Source: Sorangium cellulosum So0157-2 (lineage in GTDB: Bacteria; Myxococcota_A; Polyangia; Polyangiales; Polyangiaceae). Taken from it: a DNA stretch of 64,000 nucleotides. Positions 16,108 through 31,248 of the stretch are shown here, one piece after another. How positions within the stretch are numbered: the first letter of the stretch is position 1; each line of letters starts with the position of its first letter. The translations under genes and the position numbers were made by a program. The stretch covers positions 12,256,501 to 12,320,500 of the forward strand of contig NC_021658.1 in NCBI RefSeq assembly GCF_000418325.1, given 5' to 3'. The notes under the pieces were generated by a model. That model made no database searches and had not been told where the DNA came from. It saw only the letters and a list, made by a program, of their open reading frames with translations.

Positions 16108-19100
16108 GGGGTCGCCTCCTGCTGCGGGGCCGCGCTGGGCGTCGACGACCCGGACGCAGGCGTCGACGACCCGGACGCAGGCACCGGCGACCCGGTCCCG
16201 GGCGCCCCCGGAGCCGCCCCGCCGCCCGGCGAGCCCGCCGCGATCCGGAGCGCGCTCGTGCCGATGGTGACCGCGCGCCGCAGCCGCACGCCGCCGGGCA
16301 CGGCGGCGCCCGGGACCGCGACGAGCGCGCCGTCGATCGGCAGGAGCTGCGCCTCCCCCGGCCGGGCCGCGATGACCCACGGCCGCCCCGTGATCACGTC
16401 GCGCCCGAGCTCCACATGGCACCGCGCCTCGACCCGCGGCGGCGCCGCCGCACCGGCGCGCGCCGCCGCACCACCACCCCGCGCCGCCGCACCACCGCCC
16501 CGCGCCGCCACCGCCGCCATGCCCCGCGCCGCCGCCGCAGCCACGCCCCGCGCCGCCGCCACGCCTTGCGGCGCCAGCGCCGGCGCATCCCCCTGCGCGG
16601 ATTGCGCGGCTGGCCCGGACCCGCCCCCCGGCCCAGCCGCCAGCGCCGAGAAATGCGCCCGCAGGTAGTACGGGTTCCGCTCGGTCGCGTAGCGACGGAA
16701 AGCTTCCATGGCAGCAGAGAGATCGCACCCCTCGGTCACGCCCCGGGTCGGGCACGCGTCGTCCCCGCTCGCGCCCGCGCCCGAGCTCCCCGCGCACGTC
16801 GCGAGCGCCTGCGCGCGCGCGGCCACGTCGAGCGGCACGGGCGCCACGCCGAGCCGCGTGAGCCGCGCCTCGAGGCGCGTCTCCCCCTGCCCCGGCGCCG
16901 CGAAGCGCCGGAGCTCGAAGAAGCGACGGATCGCGCTGCCCAGGTACACGATCGCGAACCGCCCCTCGGCGAACCGCTTCGCGTAGGCCATCGCCATGTC
17001 CGTCGCGCCGCTGAACGGCACCTGCTCGCGCGTGCCGTCGAAGATCCCCACGCGCAGCTCCAGATCGCGCAGCGTCTCCAGCAGCGGCCCCGCGAACGTG
17101 GGCACGTGCTCCGGCCGCACGACCTCGTACCCGAACGAGATCACCGCGTCGCGCTCGTAGCTCCGGTCCGCCTCGATCGCCTGGACCGACAGCGCGTTGC
17201 CGCCGTCGCCGACCCAGACCTCGTGCGCCCGCTGGAAGAAGCTGCGCAGCCCCTCGGCGCGCCGCACGTCGGCGGCCCCGCTCGGCTCCGCCGTGGGCAC
17301 CGCCCCCGCGAGCAGCAGCGACTGCGCCGAGAGCGCCTCGGCGAGCGCGAGCCCCGCGCCGAACGCCCCGATCTGCCAGCGCGGCGCGGGCACCTCGACG
17401 AGCATCGCGCCCGTGAGCGCCGTCCTCACCGCCTCCGGCGAGGGCGACACGGGCAGGATGCCGCCGATCGACGGCGCAGGCCCGGCCGGGTCCCCCGCGC
17501 GCGGGGTCGGCGGCGGCGCCGGCGCGTTCGCGAGCACGAGCCACGCCGGGTTCCCGCGGCGCTCCGGGCCGCCCTCCTCCGGCCCGGGCTCGGCGATGCC
17601 CCACGCCGCCGGCGCGGCGTCGGTCCCGCCGATGCGCACCTCGCGGAAGCCGAGGCGCCCGAGGATCGCCCGCTCCCACGCGGTCGGCGGCGGCGCGCCG
17701 GCAGCGCCGCCGGCGCGCGTCGCCGCCGCGATCAGCCGCGGCGCCACGACGCTGTCGAACAGCCGCAGCTCCTCGATCGACGGCGGGCGGAACCGGCCCG
17801 GCTGGACCTCCGTCAGGGACACCATCCGCTTCGAGAGCTCCTCCTCGAGCGTCCCGCTCCAGCGCACGACCTCCGGCGCGCCGAGCACGCGCGCGCCGAC
17901 CGCCTCGGCGACGTGGCGCGGCACCCGCAGGCGCGGCGCGTCGGCGAGGAGCGTCGCCTGCTCGGCCGCCGGGCGGAACGTCATCGCCGTCTCGGCGCCG
18001 AGCCCCTCGCCGATCGACACCACCGGCAGCCCCGCCGGCGTGCCCACCACGCTGAGCTCCGGCGCGTCGCCGCCGCCCGGCTCGACGATCAGCACCTGCG
18101 GGCTCTCCAGCGCCTCGATCATCGAGGCCGCGAACGCCTCGTCGTGCCGCCGGATCGCGCCGTGGCGCGACAGCAGCACGACCCCCGCGGCGTCGAGCAG
18201 CTCCGCGACCCGGAGCGCCACCGCCGGCAGCGCCGAGCCGACCTCGGCGGGGGCCGCCAGCACCAGCCACTCCGGCGCCCCCGGGCCGCGGCCGGCGCGC
18301 CTCCGGATCGCCGCCCGCGGCGCGCTCGGCGCGTCCTCCGGATCGTCGAACCGGGCGCCGAGGAGGTACCACGGCCGCTCGCCGTCCCCCGCGCGCCCGA
18401 CGAAGACCCGCGCGCGCTCCGCCACGGCGAGGATCTCGTCCGCCGGCCGGCCGTCGCGCAGCACGCTGCGCGCGAGCCGGTGCGCGACCCGCCGCGACTC
18501 GATGTCGGCGGCGATCGCGGCCGCCCTCGGGCGCGGGCCGGGGCGCGGCGTCGTGTCGGCCAGCACGAGCGACAGCGCGGCGCTCTCGACGCGCGGCGGC
18601 GGCCGGACCTCGGCCGCGGGCGGCGGCGGCGCGCTGCCCCAGCCGAGCGCGACGAGCGCGTAGCCGACCGCATTGCCGGCCAGGAACGCCGTGAGCGACA
18701 CCTGGATCGTCGGCATGATCACGATGCCGACGTGCTCCTTGTTCCACATCTTCACGGCGAGCAGGCTCGGGAGCAGGTAGCCGAACCCGAAGTAGTCGAT
18801 CATCTGCAGCCCGGGCGCGAACCGCACCATGGCGAAGCCGATCGCCATCTTCACGATGAAGCCGAGCACGTACACGAAGATCATGCGCCTCGGCCCCACG
18901 AGCAGCATCCGGGAGAAGGGGCGGACCGAGGTGATCCAGCGCGAGAGGTAGTAGACGACGAGCGCCTCGATCGTCGTCGTGAGCAGCTTCGTCGGCTCGT
19001 ACCAGGCGACGGCGAGCAGGCCGGGCACGAGGATGCCGTTGTAGTCCCAGCCGTAGCGGACGTTGTTGCGGGCGCCGAGCAGCGCGCCGATGACCAGGAT

Positions 19101-19700
19101 GATGTGGGCCTTCGGCAGCTCGAGGAACTCGAGCGACAGGCTCTCGTTGAGGACCTGGAAGCGCGAGACCGAGAGGTTCGTCGTCCGGAGCAGCACGCCG
19201 AGCACGAGCGCCGTGAGCGCCGTGACGACCGCGAGCCGCGGCGCCGCGCGCACGAGGCCGCTGTTCCAGAAGGCGTTCGCGATGAGCGGCACGAGCACGA
19301 GCCCGATGCTGTAGAGCTCCCGCGAGTGCACGAAGTCGTAGCGCGCCGAGACCTCCGGCACGACGAAGCCCTCGACGAAGAGCCGCACGATCACCGCGCC
19401 GACGATGAACAGGTAGAACCGCTCGCGCCCGAACGCCGTCGACCAGGCGCCCGTCCGGGTGACCCAGCGGCCGATCAGCGCGACGAACAGGTACGTCACG
19501 ACCGACTCCGCGATGATGAACACCGCGGTGACCGGCGCCGCGAAGAACACCGTCGCGAGGTAGCCGGGCACGACCAGCCCCGCGTACGTCCAGCCGAGCG
19601 TCTCGGTGAAGAACGTCCCGAAGACGAGCCCGATCAGGACCGCGGTGTGGAGGCTCCGATCGAGCCCGTTCGGGGGGAAGAGCGGCAGGTTGTCGAGCAT
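16104..19700 (-). CDS. Tandem CapC/PgsC-like polytopic membrane protein with large soluble C-terminus
   Basis: From ATG 19700 (MLDNLPLFPPNGLDRSL) the product is 1,198 residues. Residues about 15-165 match the CapC/PgsC layout: GLVVPGYLATVFF, GRERFYLFIVGAVIVRLFVE, and SIGLVLVPLIAN. A second related copy follows (about 180-390) with NGILVPGLLAVAWYEP, RRMIFVYVLGFIVKMAIGF and GYLLPSLLAVKMWNKEH. Each copy is several transmembrane helices. In poly-gamma-glutamate systems CapC/PgsC works in the membrane with a ligase (CapB/PgsB); no ligase is seen here, so the substrate is unknown. Residues about 400-1198 are soluble, Ala/Pro/Arg-rich, with low-complexity Ala/Gly runs at 16430-16600. Its stop overlaps the start of the next gene by four bases, so the two proteins are likely made together. 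Confidence 0.8.
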   Translation of the reverse strand: MLDNLPLFPPNGLDRSLHTAVLIGLVFGTFFTETLGWTYAGLVVPGYLATVFFAAPVTAVFIIAESVVTYLFVALIGRWVTRTGAWSTAFGRERFYLFIVGAVIVRLFVEGFVVPEVSARYDFVHSRELYSIGLVLVPLIANAFWNSGLVRAAPRLAVVTALTALVLGVLLRTTNLSVSRFQVLNESLSLEFLELPKAHIILVIGALLGARNNVRYGWDYNGILVPGLLAVAWYEPTKLLTTTIEALVVYYLSRWITSVRPFSRMLLVGPRRMIFVYVLGFIVKMAIGFAMVRFAPGLQMIDYFGFGYLLPSLLAVKMWNKEHVGIVIMPTIQVSLTAFLAGNAVGYALVALGWGSAPPPPAAEVRPPPRVESAALSLVLADTTPRPGPRPRAAAIAADIESRRVAHRLARSVLRDGRPADEILAVAERARVFVGRAGDGERPWYLLGARFDDPEDAPSAPRAAIRRRAGRGPGAPEWLVLAAPAEVGSALPAVALRVAELLDAAGVVLLSRHGAIRRHDEAFAASMIEALESPQVLIVEPGGGDAPELSVVGTPAGLPVVSIGEGLGAETAMTFRPAAEQATLLADAPRLRVPRHVAEAVGARVLGAPEVVRWSGTLEEELSKRMVSLTEVQPGRFRPPSIEELRLFDSVVAPRLIAAATRAGGAAGAPPPTAWERAILGRLGFREVRIGGTDAAPAAWGIAEPGPEEGGPERRGNPAWLVLANAPAPPPTPRAGDPAGPAPSIGGILPVSPSPEAVRTALTGAMLVEVPAPRWQIGAFGAGLALAEALSAQSLLLAGAVPTAEPSGAADVRRAEGLRSFFQRAHEVWVGDGGNALSVQAIEADRSYERDAVISFGYEVVRPEHVPTFAGPLLETLRDLELRVGIFDGTREQVPFSGATDMAMAYAKRFAEGRFAIVYLGSAIRRFFELRRFAAPGQGETRLEARLTRLGVAPVPLDVAARAQALATCAGSSGAGASGDDACPTRGVTEGCDLSAAMEAFRRYATERNPYYLRAHFSALAAGPGGGSGPAAQSAQGDAPALAPQGVAAARGVAAAAARGMAAVAARGGGAAARGGGAAARAGAAAPPRVEARCHVELGRDVITGRPWVIAARPGEAQLLPIDGALVAVPGAAVPGGVRLRRAVTIGTSALRIAAGSPGGGAAPGAPGTGSPVPASGSSTPASGSSTPSAAPQQEATP

Positions 19701-19785
19701 GCTGCGGGCGGCGGCGGCGGGGCGGCGGCGGCGGCGGGCGGGTCGGGCGTTCGCGCGGCGCCGCCCGGTCGGGCGGGGAGCGCCG

Positions 19786-21633
19786 CTACGGGAGCGTGGT
19801 GGCGAGGCCGATCGCGCTCGGCGCGCCCCAGCCCGTCGGGTAGTCCCAGCCGGGCCCCGCGGCAAAGAACTCCGTCTCGCCGCTCACGATATCGCGGAAC
19901 GTCGCCTGCACTTCGGGGGTCGTGTAGAGGATCGAGTTGAGGAACCCGACGCGCGGCAGCCCCTGCGCCTCGCGGTAGCTGTTCACCACGGCGATGAGCC
20001 CCGCGAACGCCGGCGAGGAGAACGACGTGCCGCCGTAGCGCTCCCACTCGCCGAGGTAGTAGACCCAGTACGGGGCCGGCGAGACCGCGGCGTGCATGGC
20101 GACGTCGGCGACCGCGCGCTTGCCGTCGGAGCCCTCGACGACCCCGACCTGCCACGAGGGGATCGGGAACGAGAGCGTCGGGCCGGAGCCCGAGCGCGAC
20201 CAGGCGACCTCGCTCTCGACCTCGCCGCTCCTGGTGAGCCAGAGCGACGTCCCGCCGACGCCGGTCACGTACGGGCTCGCCGAGGGCGTGTCGGTCTGCG
20301 CCGAGTCGCCGGTCGCCGCGACGACCGTGATCCCGAGCGCCGCCGCCATGCGCGCCGCGTTGTGGTACTGGAGCCGCACGGCCGGCGGCTCGGAGTCCTC
20401 GCGGTGGGCGAACGAGTCGGTGATGACCGACACCTCGCCGCGCGCGATCGCCTCGTTGAACGTGTAGACCATCGACGTGTTGCGCGCGTCGGGCCCCTGG
20501 TACACCACGAGCTCCGCCTCCGGCGCGAGGCCCCCCGCCCACTGGACGTCGAGCGTCGACTCCAGGTAGCGCGTCGCGATCGGCTCCATCGTCACGACGA
20601 CCTCGGGGTTCGCCCGCTGCACGCCGAGCGCCCGCCAGAACGACTGGAGATCCCTGTACTTGAAGGTGGCGCCGACCGTGACCCCGAGCTTCACGCCCTG
20701 GCCCCGGAACCCGAGCTCGTAGAGGTCGTCGAGATCGTACGCGGCCGCGATCTGCGCGGGGGTCATCCCATCCTCGACGTCGTCCGGCGGATCCGGCTCG
20801 ATGCTGCCGCCCTCGGCCGGCAGCGGCTTGGCGCTCGCCGCGAGATCGGCCGTGATGATGCCGGTCGTGCGATCGGACACCCACGACGGCACGGTGAGCT
20901 CGCCGAGGGTGCCGTAGACGTCGAACGGGGGATTGCCCGCCTGCGGGTTCTCGCGCTCGAAGACGCGGAGCTCGGTCTTGAACGCCTCGTTGAACTGCGC
21001 CACCGTGCCGGTGAACTGGATCAGCAGCCGGTTCGTGGCCGTGAAGTTCACGGTGAGCCCCTGCTCCTCGAGCCAGAGCTTCACGAGGTGCACGTCGAGC
21101 TCGCGCGGCGCGTGCGCCGCGATGAGCGCCTCCGGGGTGAAGTACTGCCGGAACCGCGGGCTCTCTGGATCGTAGATCTCCTCGATCGCCTTCTCGAGGA
21201 GCCCCGCGTTGCGGATCGGGAAGCCCATCAGCGCGCGGACGATCTCCTCGCCGCCGGCCGTGCCCTTGTCCGTGTACACGCCCGGCAGCGGGGCCGGGAT
21301 GCCGTCCGTGGCCTCGGTCGGCTCGACCTCTTCCTCGGTGAAGTCGGGCAGCTCGTCCGGCAGCGCGACCCCGCCCTCCCCGCCGGACCCGCCGCCGCCT
21401 TCCGCCGCGCCCCCGCCGCCGCTGCCGGCCTCGGCCCCCCCGCTGCCGGTCGCGCCGCCGGCGCCGCCAGCGCCGCCGGCGCCGCCGCCGCCCGCGCCGC
21501 CGCTGCCCGGTGGATTGACGACGTGCACGTCCGACTCGCAGCCACAGCTCGAGGCCGAGAAGGCCACGCTGCTTGCCAGAACGAACAACCCGAGGACAGG
21601 AGCGGCCCGGAGAGAGGGTGAAGTGCGGCGCAT
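19786..21633 (-). CDS. Sedolisin/kumamolisin (peptidase S53) lipoprotein
   Basis: A 615-residue secreted serine-carboxyl peptidase. The signal peptide ends in a Ser/Cys-rich lipobox region (SVAFSASSCGC, Cys30 or Cys32), then about 50 residues of Gly/Ala/Ser linker. Residues about 95-245 are the pro-kumamolisin activation domain. The catalytic residues are visible: Glu358 and Asp362 in LESTLDVQW, oxyanion Asp443 in AATGDSAQTD, nucleophile Ser537 in GGTSFSSPAFAG, and the C-terminal calcium site around Asp581 and Asp597 (GWDYPTGWG). All elements are intact, so it should be an active acid-type endopeptidase, anchored outside the cell. Surface proteases fit a predatory or saprophytic life. It is divergent from 22046. 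Confidence 0.92.
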   Translation of the reverse strand: MRRTSPSLRAAPVLGLFVLASSVAFSASSCGCESDVHVVNPPGSGGAGGGGAGGAGGAGGATGSGGAEAGSGGGGAAEGGGGSGGEGGVALPDELPDFTEEEVEPTEATDGIPAPLPGVYTDKGTAGGEEIVRALMGFPIRNAGLLEKAIEEIYDPESPRFRQYFTPEALIAAHAPRELDVHLVKLWLEEQGLTVNFTATNRLLIQFTGTVAQFNEAFKTELRVFERENPQAGNPPFDVYGTLGELTVPSWVSDRTTGIITADLAASAKPLPAEGGSIEPDPPDDVEDGMTPAQIAAAYDLDDLYELGFRGQGVKLGVTVGATFKYRDLQSFWRALGVQRANPEVVVTMEPIATRYLESTLDVQWAGGLAPEAELVVYQGPDARNTSMVYTFNEAIARGEVSVITDSFAHREDSEPPAVRLQYHNAARMAAALGITVVAATGDSAQTDTPSASPYVTGVGGTSLWLTRSGEVESEVAWSRSGSGPTLSFPIPSWQVGVVEGSDGKRAVADVAMHAAVSPAPYWVYYLGEWERYGGTSFSSPAFAGLIAVVNSYREAQGLPRVGFLNSILYTTPEVQATFRDIVSGETEFFAAGPGWDYPTGWGAPSAIGLATTLP

Positions 21634-22045
21634 ACCCGGAGCGATTCAAACCCCTTCCGACAGGCCGATCCAGCCCAATCTTCAGCGCGCGCCGACGTCG
21701 CATCACACGGGCGCCGCCCGCAACACAACGCGCCTCGGCGGAGGGTGCGGAGCACCACATCGCACCTTGTCTCGAACAGATCCGCCGCTGCGCCGCGCCG
21801 CGGCGGCTCGGTCGGAGCGCCGCGCCGCGCATCGGCCCGAGCGCGCCGCGCATCCGCCCGAGCGCGCCGCGCGCGAGGCGCCACGGCGCGCCCCGGCGAG
21901 CCCTAGGGGGCGTCCTGCTTCTCGAACCGCAGATGCATTTGGCGCAGCGGACCTCGGTAGACAATTGTATCGATGCGACCACGATGCGACGCTCGGGCAG
22001 CCCGGGCGTCCGGCGCCCCCTTTCGCGCTGCGTTCTCCAGCGAGT
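21634..22045. other. Divergent intergenic region, 412 bp
   Basis: It separates two divergent starts (21633 minus, 22046 plus). It holds a GC-rich stretch with repeated GAGCGCGCCGCGC phrases around 21815-21885 and a short AT-richer patch near 21935-21985, the likely promoter zone for the plus gene. No gene or RNA structure stands out. Confidence 0.5.
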
Positions 22046-24520
22046 ATGGCGAAGACTTACCGTCCGCGGATCCCCAAGCCCTTTCGCATCCCGCGACCGA
22101 TGACCTCGCAGGCGGAGGCGGCGCGCTCCGCGTGGCTCAGGCCCGATGTGCTCTCGATCGCCGCCGGCGCGCTGATCGCCGCCGTGGCGCCGCTCGAGCG
22201 GTTCGACTACGTGGCGCGCGGCCTCGCCGCGTCGGCGCTCGCCGACGCCGCGCCCTCCGCGCAGGTGCTGCTCGTCACGGCCTCGCCCGAGGCGCTGCGC
22301 GACGGGCTCTGCGAGCGCTCGCTCCCCGGGCTGCTCGAGCGCGGGCGCGCGCGCGGCGCGCTGCTCATCCCCCCGGCGGACGCGTTCTGCGGCGGCGACG
22401 CCGCGGGCCGCGGCGCGGGGGCCGCGCCCGTGGTCCGGATGCCGCCGGGGCTCCTCCGCCTGAGCGCGGGCGAGGTCGTCGGCTTCTTCTCGCTGGGCGC
22501 CGAGGCGCGCGCGGCCGAGCTCGGCGCGCTCGGCGTCTCCGCGGCCCCCTGGGTGATCAAGAAGGCGCCGCAGAGCGTCCCCGCGGTCAGCCTCCGCGAT
22601 CTCGCGGACGGCCAGGTCCCGGTGGCCGCGCTCGAGGGCCGCGTCGCGATCGTCGCGGTCGGCGCGGGGGGCGTCCCGCCCCAGGCGGTCGCGACGTCGG
22701 CGCTGCCGCCGGCGAAGGGCGTCGCCGCGGTGCTCGGCGGCCTGCTCGACGGCGGCCGGCGCGCCTCGGCCCCGGCCTGGGTGCCGGCGCTGTTCGTGCT
22801 GGCGGCGGGCGGGCTCGTGGGGCTCGCGCGCCGCCGCCACGGCAGCCTGGTCGCGACGGCCGCGCTGTTCCTCGCCGTGTTCGCGCTCGCCGCGGGCCAG
22901 GGCGCGCTCGCCGCGCGGGCCGAGGCGAGCCTCTTGCCGCTGCCGAGCACCCTGTTCGGCCTCGCGGTCGCGTTCGCGGGCGTGATGATCCTGCGCGGGC
23001 TCGCCGTCCAGCGCTCGGTCGATCGCGCCGCGGAGCTCATCCAGCGCGCCGCGCTGTTCCGCATGCAGGGGGTCCACACGCTGCCGGACGAGGAGTTCTG
23101 GCCGCGCGTGGCGCGGCTCGCGGAGCAGGCGCACCCGGCGGATCTCGTGCTCGTCGCGGAGCTGCCGCCGGGCAGCTGGCACCTCAAGTTCTGGAACGAT
23201 CGGCATGGCGGCGAGAGCCTCGTCGCGGAGCGCCGCCACGACGTGCGCCGCCCGCCGTACAGCAGCGAGCAGGGCGTGCCGGCGATCCGCCTGGCGCGCC
23301 GCTTCCTGACGAAGCAGGACATGCCGGCGGTGGTGGTCCCGCTCATCGCGTTCGGCGAGATCGAGGGCTACGCGTTCTTCTGCGGCCCGGTCGCGGAGTC
23401 GACGTACTCGCGCGAGCCGGAGCGGGCCGAGCACGTCGGCCGCGAGCTCGCGCTCCTGCTGCGCAGGAAGCGCCTCGCGCGCACCGTGATCGCGGAGGGC
23501 GGCGCGGGCGAGGGGCGGGCCGGCCACGCTCCGGCGGACGATCTCGTCGAGGGCGCGCGCGTCGCGCTCGACGATCTCCAGCTCTTCGGGTCGATGCTGC
23601 GGAGCGCGCCGGTCGGGCTCCTGTACGCCGACGCCTTCGGCGACGTCCGCTTCCTCGCGCCGGAGTTCGCGAAGTGGCTGCGCGCGCGCGACGTCACGGT
23701 GCCCGCGGAGAGCGCGAGCGCGGCGCTCCCGCCCGGCTCGCTCACGCTGGGCGACGTCCTCGGCGCCACGTCGGCGGGCAGCGCGGAGGTGTCGCTGTCC
23801 AGCGTGATGGCGAGCGACGAGGGCATCGAGCTCAGCGTCAGCGCGCCCGAGCCCGCGGTGATCTCGGTGCGCCCGCTGCGCCGCGAGTCGGACGGCTCCT
23901 CGTGGATCGCGGGCTACGTCGCCGCGCTGATCCCGGTGAAGCAGCTGGCGCCCGTGTCCGACAACGTGCGGCCGCTCGCGGCGCGCGACGCGACGGATCC
24001 GCTCTGCGCCTTCCAGCTCGGCGACGTCGTGGTCGACGCGGTCGCGAGCGCCGCCCGCGCGACGGGCCGCGCGGTGCGGCTCGAGCCGATCCGCGGCGCG
24101 ACGCACGCGCTCGGTCACCGGGGCGAGCTCGGGCAGGCGCTCGAGGCGTTCCTCGTCGACGTCGCGAGCCGCGGGCTCCCCGGGCACGGCCCGGTGGTGT
24201 CGGTGCGCGAGGCGCCGCAGGGCGTGCAGCTGTCGATCCTGGACGTCGGCTTCGGCCTGGGGCTGCCGGAGTCGGCGCTCCAGCGCGTGCTGACCGCGCC
24301 CGGCGCGGCGCCGGCGGGGCTCGAGCCGCTCGGCCGGCTCATCCTGGCCGTGGAGGACAGCCACGGGCAGGCGGAGCTGAAGACGAACGACGGCTGGGGC
24401 ATCACGCTGACGGTGACGCTCCTCCGGGCGCACCCGCGCGTCGGCGCGGCCGTGCAGGAGAGCGGCAAGCCGGCGGCGCAGCAGAACGTGATCGCGATCG
24501 GGAGGGCGGGGCCCAAGTAG
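22046..24520 (+). CDS. CHASE2-type membrane sensor with degenerate kinase-like C-terminus
   Basis: ATG 22046 gives 824 residues. Residues about 35-235 look like an extracytoplasmic CHASE2 domain between an N-terminal helix and three hydrophobic helices; the LEGRVAIVAVGAGGVPPQA segment corresponds to the typical CHASE2 'L-x-G-k-x-V-x-I-G' strand. The three helices (APAWVPALFVLAAGGLVGLA, SLVATAALFLAVFALAAGQG, PSTLFGLAVAFAGVMILRGL) lie near 250-325. A GAF-like block follows (about 350-470). The end (about 640-815) resembles a histidine-kinase ATPase lobe (LDVGFGLGLPES), but there is no HisKA histidine motif. It may be a pseudokinase or an adaptor. It precedes the large kinase-hybrid gene on the same strand, 430 bp away. 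Confidence 0.65.
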   Translation: MAKTYRPRIPKPFRIPRPMTSQAEAARSAWLRPDVLSIAAGALIAAVAPLERFDYVARGLAASALADAAPSAQVLLVTASPEALRDGLCERSLPGLLERGRARGALLIPPADAFCGGDAAGRGAGAAPVVRMPPGLLRLSAGEVVGFFSLGAEARAAELGALGVSAAPWVIKKAPQSVPAVSLRDLADGQVPVAALEGRVAIVAVGAGGVPPQAVATSALPPAKGVAAVLGGLLDGGRRASAPAWVPALFVLAAGGLVGLARRRHGSLVATAALFLAVFALAAGQGALAARAEASLLPLPSTLFGLAVAFAGVMILRGLAVQRSVDRAAELIQRAALFRMQGVHTLPDEEFWPRVARLAEQAHPADLVLVAELPPGSWHLKFWNDRHGGESLVAERRHDVRRPPYSSEQGVPAIRLARRFLTKQDMPAVVVPLIAFGEIEGYAFFCGPVAESTYSREPERAEHVGRELALLLRRKRLARTVIAEGGAGEGRAGHAPADDLVEGARVALDDLQLFGSMLRSAPVGLLYADAFGDVRFLAPEFAKWLRARDVTVPAESASAALPPGSLTLGDVLGATSAGSAEVSLSSVMASDEGIELSVSAPEPAVISVRPLRRESDGSSWIAGYVAALIPVKQLAPVSDNVRPLAARDATDPLCAFQLGDVVVDAVASAARATGRAVRLEPIRGATHALGHRGELGQALEAFLVDVASRGLPGHGPVVSVREAPQGVQLSILDVGFGLGLPESALQRVLTAPGAAPAGLEPLGRLILAVEDSHGQAELKTNDGWGITLTVTLLRAHPRVGAAVQESGKPAAQQNVIAIGRAGPK

Positions 24521-24950
24521 CGCCGAGGAGCGAGCGACGAGCGCGCAGGGGCGGCCCCGGCTGCGGGTACGCGGCGTCCTGGGCTCGCCACCTGGGGCCA
24601 TCGATCCTCGGAACGACCCGGCTCACGAGGTCGATCGGCGGCTCGCCCTCGAGACGCCGCTGGTCGCCTGGTCCTGCAGACTGCGCATCAGTGCACCACA
24701 CCGCAGCTCGGACATGCATCGCGCTGCCCTCCTCCGTCCCGAGTCGATTCTACGGACTCGATCTCCCGCAGGGGCCGCCCCGTTCGGCGACTGCACCTGA
24801 ACCTGGTTCGCCATGGTGCTGGCGGGCCGGCGAGCGAGTGTGTCGCGACCTCCCTGGGCGGCGCTGCTCGGTGCCAGACCTCCCCCCTCGGAGATATGAT
24901 TTGTCGCATGCACGACCTTTCGCGGGCAGGCGAGCGAGGGTAGGTGATCG
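24521..24950. other. 430-bp intergenic region
   Basis: GC-rich, with no convincing gene on either strand. The last 60 bp contain an AT-richer patch (GATATGATTTGTCGCATG, about 24893-24910) and a GAGGGTAGGTG ribosome site before ATG 24951, so this is the likely promoter region of the kinase-hybrid operon. Confidence 0.45.
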
Positions 24951-31244
<6,294 letters not shown>

Positions 31245-31248
<4 letters not shown>

